Assembly: GCF_022601715.1 (NCBI RefSeq)
Contig: NZ_JAKVIM010000020.1
Location: 1-64,000 of the forward strand
Direction: 5' to 3'
From: Acinetobacter zhairuonensis
Lineage (GTDB): Bacteria; Pseudomonadota; Gammaproteobacteria; Pseudomonadales; Moraxellaceae
DNA: 64,000 nucleotides
The notes under the pieces were generated by a model, which was given only the letters and a program-made list of their open reading frames with translations, was not told where the DNA came from and ran no database searches. Of the stretch, positions 54,126-63,919 are shown in pieces. Made by a program: the position numbers and the translations under genes. The first letter of the stretch is position 1; each line of letters opens with the position of its first letter.

Positions 54126-56888
54126 TTAGTGTGCTTCATCCCAGTTTTTGCCTTTGCCGACTTCAACCAGCAGAGGAACTGAAATTTCCAATACGGATTG
54201 CATCACTTCAGCCAGTTGAGGTGCTAATTCATCTGCAATTTCGGCATCCACTTCAAAGACTAATTCATCGTGTACTTGTAACAGCATTTTGGCTTGATCT
54301 TTCGGCAGCATCTTATCGACTTCAATCATTGCCATTTTAATAATGTCCGCGGCACTACCTTGCAGTGGTGCATTAATGGCAGCACGTTCTGCCGCTTTAC
54401 GGATCATCATGTTGCGTGCATCAATTTCTGGCGTGTACAAACGACGACCCAAAATAGTTTCCACAAACCCTTGCTCCAATGCGACTTGGCGAGTACGTTG
54501 CATATACTCATAAATGCCAGGGTAACGATGGAAATACTGTTTGATATAGTTTTGCGACTCTTCACGGGTAAAGCCCAACTGACGAATCAACCCAAATTCT
54601 GACATGCCATAGAGTAGACCAAAGTTAACTGCTTTGGCTTGACGACGTTGATCGTGAGTTACTTGATCCAAAGGAATATTCAAAACTTCTGAAGCAGTAC
54701 GACGATGCACATCCTGACCATGACGGAAGGCATCAAGAAGGGCATCATCCTGAGAGAAGTGCGCCATTAAACGCAGTTCAATTTGCGAGTAATCGGCTGC
54801 GAGTAGTACTCGACCTTCAGGTGCAATAAAGGCTTTACGGATTTGACGTCCAATTTCTTCACGCACGGGAATGTTTTGCAGGTTTGGATCGGTCGAAGAT
54901 AAACGTCCTGTCGCAGTTAAGGCTTGATGATAACTGGTATGTACGCGATGGGTATCGTTGTTGGCTTGCTTCAATAAACCGTCAGTATAGGTACTTTTCA
55001 GTTTGGACAAACCACGATAATCCAGAATCAGGGCACTAATCGGATGATCCAGTTTTTCTAGAATACTTTCGCTGGTGCTGTATTGTCCCGTTGAGGTTTT
55101 CTTGCCGCCTTTTAAGCCCAGTTTTTCAAACAGGATTTCACCCACCTGTTTTGGTGAGCTGACATTAAATGGCTGACCCGCCAATTCGGTGATCTGATTT
55201 TCCAAATCCTGCATGGTCTTGGAAAAATCTTCACCTAATTGATCTAGGAATTGGAGATCTAGCTGGATACCATTTTCTTCCATCAGGGTGAGAACACGCG
55301 CTACAGGCACTTCAATATTATGCAAAATATTGATCAGTTCAGGATGTACTTTAAGCTTTTTATCCAGTACTTCATATAAGCGGAAGGTTACATGGGCATC
55401 TTCGGCTGCATAGTGTGCCGCTGTTTCAATCTCGATTTGATTGAAGGTCTTTTGTTTCGCCCCTTTACCTGCAACTTCTTCATAAGTGGTAGTCAGATGG
55501 CTTAAGTAAAGACGTGCTACATCATCCATGCCGTGACGGGTCGCGACAGAGTTTAAGACATAGGATGCCAGCATGGTGTCGAAATACCAACCTTGCAGTT
55601 CAATCCCATGATTAGCAAAAATATGCGCATCATATTTCAGGTGATGACCAATTTTCTTGATTTCAGGATTTTCTAAAATCGGTTTGATTTGTGCTAAAAC
55701 GCTATTACGGTCTAATTGCGCAGGTGCACCTTCATAATCATGTGCGAGCGGGACGTAGTAAGCATCTTCAGCATCAAACGCAATCGAGAAGCCGACCATT
55801 TCTGCAATACGATAATCCAGACTGGTAGTTTCGGTATCAATCGCAAACTTACTGGTAGTCTGCATGCGTTGTAACAGTGTTTCCCAAACCTCGGCAGATA
55901 ACACTGTATGGTAGCTGGCTTGACCAAGTTGATCATCGACACTGGTTACAGTGGCTTGATCTTCAGTTTCAATCGGTGCCGGCGCTGAAGCAGGCTGAAT
56001 GATTTCGCTGCTTTGTTTATAGCTTTTATTGTTTGGGTTGTTCGGATGATCAAGCGATTGTAACTGGTTACGGAATTCCAGCTCGGTATATAAACGGCGT
56101 AATTCATTCACATTCGGGTCTTGAATGGCTAAATCTTCGTAGCAAATCCCCATTTCTAAATCACAGACAATACTGGCAAGCTGATGGTCTATTGCGATGC
56201 CTTCAACATTGTCTTTAATATTTTGACCGACTTTACCTTTAATCTGGTCGACATTTTCTAAAATCCCGCCAATCGAGCCGTATTCAGTCAGTAACTTTGC
56301 CGCAGTTTTGGCACCCACACCTGGGACACCCATAATGCCATCGGAGGCATCGCCCATTAAAGTGAGATAGTCAATAATTTGGTTTGGCCAGACCCCAAAC
56401 TTTTCAAAGACACCATTAATATCCATGGGCTTTTCTTTGAAGCTGTCTTCAAGCGTGACTTTTTCAGTCACCAACTGCGCCATGTCTTTATCGCCCGTCG
56501 AGATCAGAACTTGCTGACCTTTAGCTTCTGCACGTTTTGCCAGTGTACCGATAATATCATCGGCTTCTGCACCTGGTAGCATATGCACGGGAATACCTAA
56601 AGCACGAATCAGAGCATGTAAGTAAGGAATTTGTTGTGCCAATTCATCTGGCATGCTTGGGCGGTCACCCTTATAAATTGGTGAAAGTTCATGACGGAAG
56701 GTTGGCTCTGGTGTGTCAAAAATCACCGCCATATGCGTGGGTTGTGTGCGACGCATCAACTTCTGGATGGCAGAAATTGCGCCACGTACAGCATTGGTAT
56801 GCAACCCCGTAGAAGTTGTCAGAGGTGGGACCGCGTGAAAGGCGCGAAATAAGAAATATGACCCATCGACCAATACAAATGGTGGCAT
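54126..56888 (-). CDS. polA: DNA polymerase I
   Basis: This 920-residue enzyme has all three domains. The 5'-3' exonuclease (FLAP) domain is at 1 to about 300 (VDGSYFLFRAFHA, GDKDMAQLV, MGDASDGIMGVPGVG). The proofreading exonuclease keeps its acidic residues (FAIDTETTSLDYR, KYDAHIFANHGI, YAAEDAHVT). The family A polymerase has motif A AADYSQIELRLMAH, motif B RRQAKAVNFGLLYG and motif C LLQVHDELVFEV. It acts in Okazaki-fragment processing and repair. AGGA precedes the ATG. Confidence 0.98.
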   Translation of the reverse strand: MPPFVLVDGSYFLFRAFHAVPPLTTSTGLHTNAVRGAISAIQKLMRRTQPTHMAVIFDTPEPTFRHELSPIYKGDRPSMPDELAQQIPYLHALIRALGIPVHMLPGAEADDIIGTLAKRAEAKGQQVLISTGDKDMAQLVTEKVTLEDSFKEKPMDINGVFEKFGVWPNQIIDYLTLMGDASDGIMGVPGVGAKTAAKLLTEYGSIGGILENVDQIKGKVGQNIKDNVEGIAIDHQLASIVCDLEMGICYEDLAIQDPNVNELRRLYTELEFRNQLQSLDHPNNPNNKSYKQSSEIIQPASAPAPIETEDQATVTSVDDQLGQASYHTVLSAEVWETLLQRMQTTSKFAIDTETTSLDYRIAEMVGFSIAFDAEDAYYVPLAHDYEGAPAQLDRNSVLAQIKPILENPEIKKIGHHLKYDAHIFANHGIELQGWYFDTMLASYVLNSVATRHGMDDVARLYLSHLTTTYEEVAGKGAKQKTFNQIEIETAAHYAAEDAHVTFRLYEVLDKKLKVHPELINILHNIEVPVARVLTLMEENGIQLDLQFLDQLGEDFSKTMQDLENQITELAGQPFNVSSPKQVGEILFEKLGLKGGKKTSTGQYSTSESILEKLDHPISALILDYRGLSKLKSTYTDGLLKQANNDTHRVHTSYHQALTATGRLSSTDPNLQNIPVREEIGRQIRKAFIAPEGRVLLAADYSQIELRLMAHFSQDDALLDAFRHGQDVHRRTASEVLNIPLDQVTHDQRRQAKAVNFGLLYGMSEFGLIRQLGFTREESQNYIKQYFHRYPGIYEYMQRTRQVALEQGFVETILGRRLYTPEIDARNMMIRKAAERAAINAPLQGSAADIIKMAMIEVDKMLPKDQAKMLLQVHDELVFEVDAEIADELAPQLAEVMQSVLEISVPLLVEVGKGKNWDEAH

Positions 56889-57090
56889 GCTGCAAATCCT
56901 GATTATGAATTAGGGCTTATCTTACGTGAAAAAGGCAAATCTGTCTTATTCCGAATGTCACTCAGCACCGCAGCAGCTTTGGAAGGTGAGCTTCAAGTCT
57001 ATAAAATTGCAGTATTTTGTATGTGAAATGATCTGCTTGAAGCCTGATCAAGTAAGATAAATGAATTGAAGTTGAGTAACTCATTGACTC

Positions 57091-59931
57091 ATGTATAAAA
57101 AAGATAAGCAGGGAATGCTCCTACTCTTAATCGCCATAAGCATCTTGTTGGTCGTTGCGATTGGTATGCAATGGCAATCTACAGTGTTCGCTGCAGCGAT
57201 CGGATTGACCATCGTAATAGTGCAGTCGATTTCGAATATTCATCAGCGTTTAGTGCAATTAGAACAAGCGACATCCAATACTTTGATTCAATCCACAGGA
57301 ATTGGGGTGCAGAAGCTTCTGATTTATAGTGCAGCTGCGGTGGCATTATGGGCTTATGCCAATATGTGGCTGTGGGTCTTGGGTGGGGCTGTGCTGGTTT
57401 TACTGTTCTGCTTCATTCAATTGATGAGTACATTTCAGAACCGCTTGGCTCAGTTGGAGCAGATGCAGCAAGTGTCATCTAAACCACCGATACAAGCTTC
57501 CATGCCGATAGTTGCACAACAGCCTATTACATCCGCGGTGCCAATTCAGGGGCAATTGACGCAAACCCAGCAACAAGATGCAACGGTACAGCAACCGCAG
57601 CAAAGTTCAGATATTCAAAATACAGCACCTTCCCCGCAGCATCCGTCATGGTGGCAACCTGCACTGGATTGGATGAAGCATGGTAATCCGATTTTACGTG
57701 TCGCGGTTGCGCTGTTGATGGTGGGTATTGTGCTGTTGTTGCGTTTTGCCAGTGAGCATTGGCAATTAAGTTTGGCGGTCAAACTTGGCTTTATTGCGGC
57801 TGCTGGAGGTATAACCACAGTCGCGGGTTATCTGTTACAACGGAAAAATGCATTGTTTGCGATTGCGTTGCAAGGTTTAGGTTTGGCCGTCATCTTCCTC
57901 ACGCTGATTTTTGCGCACCATTTTGCGGTTATACAAAGTCTAATGACTGCCAGCATTCTATTTGTAATCTTACTCGGGCTTACCGTTGTATTAAGCCTGA
58001 AACAACAAGCCCTGTATTTGGCAATTCTCGCCTTGAGTATGGCTTATCTGGCACCGTTATTAATCCCGCACAATCATCCTGATGTGGTGTTTTTATTTAG
58101 CTATTATTTTGTGATTAATTTGGCTGTGGTTGCCGTCAATTATTTGCAGCCATGGAAAATACTGCATCAAATCGCCTTTTTCGCCACCATGTTTATTGGG
58201 GGAGCAGTCATTGGACTGTATGCAGAAAATTCTCAGCTCAAAACTCTGGATGTGATTCTTTGGTTACAGATCGCCTTATTTATTTGGCTGAGCATTCGTT
58301 ATAGCCAGTTGATGTTGGCGGAGCAAAAGCTACAACATGAGCCCGAGCCAAGCTCGAACTCACAAAAAAAACTGCAACCCATTCTAGATGTCGGTTTAAT
58401 TTTCAGTGTTCCAGTGCTTGGGTTCTCATTACATGCCTTCCTCATGCATGACTCAACCGTTGCACTGACATGGGGAGCGGCAGCCTTAGCGGTGACGTAT
58501 GGGCTTTTGAATTTTTGGATCAAACGCCAGCATCCACAGTTGTCTATTTTGGCTAAAAGCTTTTTTATTCTGGCAGTGGTATTTACAGCCTTAATCTTTC
58601 CGCTGGCAAAAGGTGCACATTGGACCTCCACAGGATGGGTAATTCAAGGGACTGCGTTAATTGTCTGGGGCATTACTGAGCGTTATCGTTTGAGTCGTTA
58701 TATCGGGGTGGCATTGGTGCTGCTGAGTACCATCGCCCTCATGTATCAAATCTGGTCGAACGATGATTTTCCTGTGTTAGCGATCAGTATTTATGCTACT
58801 GCACAGTTTATTTCAGCCTTTTATTTGCTGCATTATCAGGATGTGGAAAAGTATTTCAGCGCACGTATGCTCAGTGGAATTTTCCTGATTTCGGGTATGT
58901 ATGCTGGAGCAATTGCGGGTGTAGAGTTGATGGACTGGCAGCAATCTGCATACAGTTGTTCAATCGCAATTGCGACCATGTTGCTGGCTGGATTTAGTTT
59001 AGTGGTCTGGATGAAGTTGAAGCTGGAATGGCAAAATTTGCAACTTACGTTGTTGGCTGGCTTATTGGTGCTGCTTTATGGAGTGACGTTGCTTGAAGAA
59101 ATTTTTACAAGTCAGCAATGGTCGAGTCAAACCGTACAGCTCAGTTTTACTGTGAGTGCGGTGCTGTTAAGTCTGATGTTGATTTTTATGCAGCGCATTT
59201 CTACTCGAATTGCAAATGAATTATGGGCAGCACTGTTGTGTTTAGCTCTTGCTGCTATAGGTCTGGCTGTCTTCCCGCAGATGCCAATTTGGGCACTGGG
59301 TGTGGTTCCAGTCTTTTATGCGCTGTATGCGTTCTTGACCCACAAACATGATTTTTTACATCAAACCGCTATGTGGTGTTTCGGGTTGCTGTGGTTAGTA
59401 GTGTTGAATCTCGATCCATATTCGGCAACTCATTATTATCTAGCACCGCTGTTGAATTTAACCGATTTACTGTCTTTACTGGTATTTAGTGGGCTGTTGT
59501 GGATCATCTACCAACATGATTTTGCCGAGCAATCCTCTGTAGAGTGGGGCTTGAAAATTAGTACGATTCTGATTGGTCTGTTGGTATTCAGCAGTATCGT
59601 GGTGCGTGGCATGCATCATTATTTGCATACGCCATTATGGGGGAGTGCGATCTGGCGCGACGGTTCGGTACAACTGAGTTTGACTTTACTATGGGTGATT
59701 CTTGCTTTTGTATTGATGACATTTTCCAGCCAAAGACATATCCGTCAAATCTGGTTTGTAGGCGCTGCTTTACTGGGGATTGTAGTTACAAAGTTATTGT
59801 TATTAGATCTTTCGCAAAGTGGCACTTTAACTCGGGTGATTTCCTTTATCGGGTCGGGTGCGGTGATGTTGGTGATTGCCTATATCGCGCCTTTACCACC
59901 AACATTGTTGGAACAAAAAAAAGAGCGATAA
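57091..59931 (+). CDS. Large polytopic membrane protein, DUF2339 family
   Basis: This 946-residue protein consists almost wholly of hydrophobic helices (roughly 25 or more). The exception is a Gln/Pro-rich stretch at about 125-185 that separates two N-terminal helical pairs from the main body. The KLGFIAAAGGITTVAGYLLQRKN and GWVIQGTALIVWG stretches are typical of DUF2339 proteins, whose function is unknown. The start at ATG 57091 lacks a clear ribosome-binding site. It converges with the mscS-like gene two bases beyond its stop, so no terminator can fit between. Confidence 0.78.
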   Translation: MYKKDKQGMLLLLIAISILLVVAIGMQWQSTVFAAAIGLTIVIVQSISNIHQRLVQLEQATSNTLIQSTGIGVQKLLIYSAAAVALWAYANMWLWVLGGAVLVLLFCFIQLMSTFQNRLAQLEQMQQVSSKPPIQASMPIVAQQPITSAVPIQGQLTQTQQQDATVQQPQQSSDIQNTAPSPQHPSWWQPALDWMKHGNPILRVAVALLMVGIVLLLRFASEHWQLSLAVKLGFIAAAGGITTVAGYLLQRKNALFAIALQGLGLAVIFLTLIFAHHFAVIQSLMTASILFVILLGLTVVLSLKQQALYLAILALSMAYLAPLLIPHNHPDVVFLFSYYFVINLAVVAVNYLQPWKILHQIAFFATMFIGGAVIGLYAENSQLKTLDVILWLQIALFIWLSIRYSQLMLAEQKLQHEPEPSSNSQKKLQPILDVGLIFSVPVLGFSLHAFLMHDSTVALTWGAAALAVTYGLLNFWIKRQHPQLSILAKSFFILAVVFTALIFPLAKGAHWTSTGWVIQGTALIVWGITERYRLSRYIGVALVLLSTIALMYQIWSNDDFPVLAISIYATAQFISAFYLLHYQDVEKYFSARMLSGIFLISGMYAGAIAGVELMDWQQSAYSCSIAIATMLLAGFSLVVWMKLKLEWQNLQLTLLAGLLVLLYGVTLLEEIFTSQQWSSQTVQLSFTVSAVLLSLMLIFMQRISTRIANELWAALLCLALAAIGLAVFPQMPIWALGVVPVFYALYAFLTHKHDFLHQTAMWCFGLLWLVVLNLDPYSATHYYLAPLLNLTDLLSLLVFSGLLWIIYQHDFAEQSSVEWGLKISTILIGLLVFSSIVVRGMHHYLHTPLWGSAIWRDGSVQLSLTLLWVILAFVLMTFSSQRHIRQIWFVGAALLGIVVTKLLLLDLSQSGTLTRVISFIGSGAVMLVIAYIAPLPPTLLEQKKER

Positions 59932-59933
59932 TT

Positions 59934-60851
59934 CTATCGCTCTTTGTGCTCTCGTTTCAGTTCCTTCTCATAGGCGTATTGATCAATCTCATCTCGGTGT
60001 TTCGGGCGAGGGCGGTCAATAATGCCCATTTTAGGCACAGGAATTTCAATATGATTTTCCAAAAATCCATTACGCACACGTTCTTGTAATTCATCGCGGG
60101 CTTTTAGGAAAATTTCCTGCCGACACCAAACGGCAAACAGAATTTCAATGGTGGATTCACGAAAGGCTGTGACGGTCACTTCGGGTTTTGGATCATCTAA
60201 AGCCAGTGGATAGCGCGCTGCAACATCCAGCAGGACTTCTCGGACTTTAATGATGTCTTCCTGAAAATTAATCGCCAGCGTAATTGGAATACGTCGTATT
60301 GGAAATTTAGACAAATTCAGTACAGGGGCGCGAATCAATTGTTCGTTCGGTAAACGTACATAAATATTATCTAACGTCAGGAGCTTAACCGAAAGTAAAT
60401 CAATCGAAATGACTTCTCCCTCAATGGTATGTCCACGAATCAAGGTGATTTGAATGGTATCGCCCACTTCAAAGGAACCTTCACCAATCAAGAATAAGCC
60501 GCTGATTAAGTTGCTGGCAGAAGTTTGTGAAGCAAAACCGAGCGCGACAGTGAAAATCCCTGCAGCCCCAATAAAGACACTGAGCTTAAACCCAGCTTCT
60601 TTCAGGCTCGCCATAATAAACAGCACAAAAATAAAATAAAAAATTCCGCGCCGCCAAACCATACTTTGATGGGCATTAAACTTCTGTCCAACGGTGCGAA
60701 TAAAGGTGTTGGAAATCAGGCGCGCTAAGATAAAACCAATCAAACACAGTACCAACGCGACTAAAATCTCACTGATACGTTCTAGGTTAATGTTGGTAAA
60801 AATTTCCTTTAAGCTGACTGCAACATCTTTAGGAATATTGGTATCTGGCAT
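59934..60851 (-). CDS. MscS-family mechanosensitive channel
   Basis: This 305-residue small-conductance channel has three N-terminal helices. TM3 has GAAGIFTVALGFASQTSASNLISG, a close match to the pore-lining helix of MscS. Next come FEVGDTIQITLIRGHTIEGEVISIDLLSVKLLTLDNIYVRLPNEQL in short blocks and a C-terminal alpha/beta domain. It ends with a charged tail (RPRPKHRDEIDQYAYEKELK). It releases solutes on hypo-osmotic shock. AGGA precedes the ATG. The gene nine bases upstream on the same strand is probably cotranscribed. Confidence 0.92.
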   Translation of the reverse strand: MPDTNIPKDVAVSLKEIFTNINLERISEILVALVLCLIGFILARLISNTFIRTVGQKFNAHQSMVWRRGIFYFIFVLFIMASLKEAGFKLSVFIGAAGIFTVALGFASQTSASNLISGLFLIGEGSFEVGDTIQITLIRGHTIEGEVISIDLLSVKLLTLDNIYVRLPNEQLIRAPVLNLSKFPIRRIPITLAINFQEDIIKVREVLLDVAARYPLALDDPKPEVTVTAFRESTIEILFAVWCRQEIFLKARDELQERVRNGFLENHIEIPVPKMGIIDRPRPKHRDEIDQYAYEKELKREHKER

Positions 60852-60860
60852 ATCACGATC

Positions 60861-61685
60861 CTAAAAAAATGAGTCAAACATATTGAATAATGCGCCACCT
60901 GGAGAGCGTGGTGCATGCACATAACTGACTTCACCCGCTAAAGGTGGTGTGCGATTTTCAATTTTAATCCGTGGTGGGCGATCCCAATCTTCATGGATGA
61001 CTTTGATTTGTGAAGTCCAGAGGCGATTGGTACTTTCACTATAAAATAGGGGTAAAGCGGCTACAGGCACATTCATTCGATCAAAACGCAGTTGATGACC
61101 ACTGGTATTGTGGAATTCAATGGGTGTGACTGCACGGAATGGACTCGGTTTAAGTAAATTCAACTCGGTGCGCCCATCCACTGCTGTCGCATAACACATT
61201 TCACCCGTGCGGTGGTCAGGACCGAACCAGGTGTCTTTGGGTTGCATCATGGGAAGATCAAATAAAGGCTCACGCTGGCTTTCCACAAAACCGGCAATCC
61301 ATAAAGGTGTACTAATGTATAAAGTTCCGCGCTGTCCTGCTGGAATATAAATTGGATTGACAGGTTTAATCACCACAGATCGGTCTGCCAAACGAGGCAT
61401 TAAGTGAAAGGTTTCGTGAGTCTTACGGAACATATAGCGTTCGACTTTAATCGGCTGTGGAAAAGCAAATTCAGGATCATCAATCATTTTCCACTGACGT
61501 TCAGAGTCTTTCTGAAATTGTGGACGATGATATTCCAGTCGCCATTCGTTGATGCTACGCGCCAGACGAAACAATAAAGAGCCGAACTGCCATGTTCTTG
61601 CTTGGTTTAATTCGAATTTTTGTTCGCCCCACCATTTGAGCGATGGATGATCGGCTTGAATATGCTCTAAATCAGATGATGCCAA
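60861..61685 (-). CDS. Unknown soluble protein linked to mscS (possibly DUF432)
   Basis: This 274-residue cytoplasmic protein is mainly beta strand (VERYMFRKTHETFHLMP, GQRGTLYISTPLW, TPIEFHNTSGHQLRFDRMNVPV). It may belong to DUF432, a family I recall beside mechanosensitive channels, but I am not certain. Translation appears to begin at TTG 61685, with AGAGGATA about ten bases upstream. The next Met is beyond residue 60. The nine-base gap to the channel gene argues that the two work together or are coregulated. Confidence 0.65.
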   Translation of the reverse strand: MASSDLEHIQADHPSLKWWGEQKFELNQARTWQFGSLLFRLARSINEWRLEYHRPQFQKDSERQWKMIDDPEFAFPQPIKVERYMFRKTHETFHLMPRLADRSVVIKPVNPIYIPAGQRGTLYISTPLWIAGFVESQREPLFDLPMMQPKDTWFGPDHRTGEMCYATAVDGRTELNLLKPSPFRAVTPIEFHNTSGHQLRFDRMNVPVAALPLFYSESTNRLWTSQIKVIHEDWDRPPRIKIENRTPPLAGEVSYVHAPRSPGGALFNMFDSFF

Positions 61686-61786
61686 AATAAAAATATCCTC
61701 TGGTCAGTTCAGTCAAAAACAGACTTCACGCTGTCATACGCTTAGAGTACACTCAAAAGCCTCTTTTTCATCATTATAATTTTGTG

Positions 61787-63277
61787 ATGCAAATACATAA
61801 ACAAATACAAATACCTTATAGCTTTGCCAAACGACATGGCGTTTTACTTCGATATGATGGGGACCAAGTTTTTATTGTGCGCCGTGAAAATACGGCATGG
61901 ATTGCATTGCAAGAAGCACGCCGTTTACTGACTGCACCTGCACACAATGAAGTGTTAGATGATCAACGCTTCAATGCACTCTTAAGTTCAAGTTATGCAG
62001 GGGATACTGGGGAATCTCAGCAAGTGGCTGCGGGGCTGGAAGATCATCCAGATTTACTCAGTTTAGCCGATCAAGTCCCTGAAGCTGAAGATTTGATGGA
62101 TCAAGAAGATGATGCACCGATTGTTCGCTTGATTAATGCCTTGCTTTCAGAAGCCATTCGCGTCAGTGCTTCGGATATTCATATTGAAGCCTTTGAAAAG
62201 AAACTGTCGGTACGTTTACGGGTCGATGGTCAACTGCGTGAAATTGTACAGCCACGCCGTGAACTGGCACCGCTTTTGGTATCGCGGATTAAGGTTATGG
62301 CAAAGTTGGATATTGCGGAAAAGCGTGTTCCGCAAGATGGTCGTATTTCATTGCGTCTTGCAGGGCGTGAGGTCGATGTACGTGTTTCGACTTTACCCTC
62401 TTCACATGGTGAGCGTGTAGTGATGCGTTTGCTGGATAAACAGGCGGGACGTTTGAATATGACCCATTTAGGGTTATTACAACCTGACTATGAGCGTTTA
62501 ACACAGTTGGTGCATCGCCCGCATGGGATTATTTTGGTGACAGGTCCAACAGGATCGGGGAAAACCACTACCTTATACGCTGCTTTATCAGACTTGAATG
62601 ACAATACTCGTAATATTTTGACCGCTGAAGATCCGATTGAATATCAATTGGAGGGGATTGGTCAGACCCAAGTGAATACTAAGGTGGATATGACCTTTGC
62701 ACGGGCGTTAAAGGCCATGTTACGTCAAGATCCTGATGTGGTCATGGTTGGGGAAATCCGTGATTTAGAAACGGCTGAAATTGCGGTACAGGCATCCTTA
62801 ACAGGTCACTTGGTATTGTCGACGCTACATACCAATACCGCCATTGGTGCTGTCACTCGATTAAAAGATATGGGTATTGAACCTTTCTTGCTTTCAAGCT
62901 CATTAATTGGCGTGATTGCACAGCGTTTGGTACGTACTCTATGTCCGCATTGCACCACTTGGCATGAGGCAGATTCGTTTGAACAGCAGATCTTTAAGTC
63001 GATTGAGTCTTCAATTGAAGGTTTGAAATTGCCTGAACCACAAGGGTGTGAGAAATGTTCACATGTTGGTTTTAGTGGACGAACGGCAATTTATGAAATT
63101 GTGCCTGTGGATGAAACAATGCGCCGTTTAATTCATGGCAATGCGGCAGAGTTTGAGCTGGAAAGTTATGCTCGTCAGCACTCAGGCTCTATCCGTGATG
63201 ATGGTTTGCGAAAAGTACTGACAGGTAAAACAACGTTGGAAGAAGTATTACGTGTGACCAATCAGACTGAGGAATAA
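61787..63277 (+). CDS. gspE: Type II secretion ATPase GspE
   Basis: This 496-residue PilT/GspE-family hexameric ATPase has an N-terminal GspE domain, ASDIHIEAFEKKL, Walker A GPTGSGKT (about 253-260), the Asp box AEDPIEYQLEG, Walker B DVVMVGEIRD, the His box LTGHLVLSTLHTN, and the CPHC...CEKC zinc-binding tetracysteine. It powers pseudopilus assembly in T2SS. The length and zinc site fit GspE better than PilB. No other gsp genes are nearby, as is usual in Acinetobacter, where T2SS genes are scattered. GTG 61784 is an alternative start. Confidence 0.9.
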   Translation: MQIHKQIQIPYSFAKRHGVLLRYDGDQVFIVRRENTAWIALQEARRLLTAPAHNEVLDDQRFNALLSSSYAGDTGESQQVAAGLEDHPDLLSLADQVPEAEDLMDQEDDAPIVRLINALLSEAIRVSASDIHIEAFEKKLSVRLRVDGQLREIVQPRRELAPLLVSRIKVMAKLDIAEKRVPQDGRISLRLAGREVDVRVSTLPSSHGERVVMRLLDKQAGRLNMTHLGLLQPDYERLTQLVHRPHGIILVTGPTGSGKTTTLYAALSDLNDNTRNILTAEDPIEYQLEGIGQTQVNTKVDMTFARALKAMLRQDPDVVMVGEIRDLETAEIAVQASLTGHLVLSTLHTNTAIGAVTRLKDMGIEPFLLSSSLIGVIAQRLVRTLCPHCTTWHEADSFEQQIFKSIESSIEGLKLPEPQGCEKCSHVGFSGRTAIYEIVPVDETMRRLIHGNAAEFELESYARQHSGSIRDDGLRKVLTGKTTLEEVLRVTNQTEE

Positions 63278-63292
63278 CGGCGGTCATTTAAA

Positions 63293-63319
63293 TAAAAAAG
63301 CGCCACTCGGGCGCTTTTT
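63293..63319. terminator. Bidirectional terminator between gspE and ohr
   Basis: AAAAAAGCGCC pairs with GGCGCTTTTTT around ACTCG, between convergent genes. Confidence 0.92.
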
Positions 63320-63338
63320 TATTATTAGCTGAACGCAA

Positions 63339-63767
63339 TTATGCAGTAATAATATTGAAGTTCACATCAATATTGCCACGTGTTGCATTTGAATAAGGGC
63401 AAACAATGTGGGCTGCAGCTACAAGTTTTTCAGCTTCATCGGCATCCATGGCAGGAAGATGCACATTTAAAGTCACTTCAATGCCAAAACCTGTTGGAAT
63501 TGGACCAATGCCAACTTCACCCTCAATAAATGCATCTGCTGGAATCTTGTATTGATCACGGCTCGCTACAAATTTCATTGCACCTAAGAAACAAGCCGAG
63601 TAGCCTGCTGCAAAGAGTTGTTCTGGATTGGTACCACCACCCATACCACCCATTTCTTTAGGTAGTGCCAGTTTGACATCCAGAATGGCATCATCAGAAA
63701 TTGCACGGCCATCACGACCACCTGTTGCTTTAGCTTTAGCGCGGTATACCACTTGTTCTAGAGACAT
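63339..63767 (-). CDS. ohr: Organic hydroperoxide resistance protein Ohr
   Basis: This 142-residue OsmC/Ohr-family thiol peroxidase has the reactive Cys59 in AAGYSACFLGAM and the resolving Cys123 in HIVCPYSNATRG. GGTNPEQLFAAG is the third signature. It reduces organic hydroperoxides using lipoylated proteins. I start at ATG 63767, with AGGTG upstream. GTG 63776 would add three residues. The regulator gene ohrR is not seen in the window. Confidence 0.94.
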   Translation of the reverse strand: MSLEQVVYRAKAKATGGRDGRAISDDAILDVKLALPKEMGGMGGGTNPEQLFAAGYSACFLGAMKFVASRDQYKIPADAFIEGEVGIGPIPTGFGIEVTLNVHLPAMDADEAEKLVAAAHIVCPYSNATRGNIDVNFNIITA

Positions 63768-63800
63768 CTTATTCACCTATTTTATATCGAATGCAAATAT

Positions 63801-63828
63801 ATCGTACACGATTTAAATTGTAGTTCAA
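63801..63828 (-). promoter_or_regulatory. Probable ohr promoter with overlapping operator
   Basis: On the minus strand TTGAAC (63828-63823) and TACGAT (63806-63801) are 16 bp apart. The -10 hexamer overlaps ATCGTACACGAT (63801-63812), an inverted repeat of two 5-bp arms. Such a site suits an OhrR/MarR-type repressor. The sequence is not the classic Bacillus OhrR box, so this is tentative. Confidence 0.45.
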
Positions 63829-63919
63829 GTAATAAACAAAGATTTTACATATAGACACAAGATGCTTCATAGCACAATGGTGTTTTGGAAAGATCAGGAT
63901 ATCGTGGGGGGAGAGTTTG

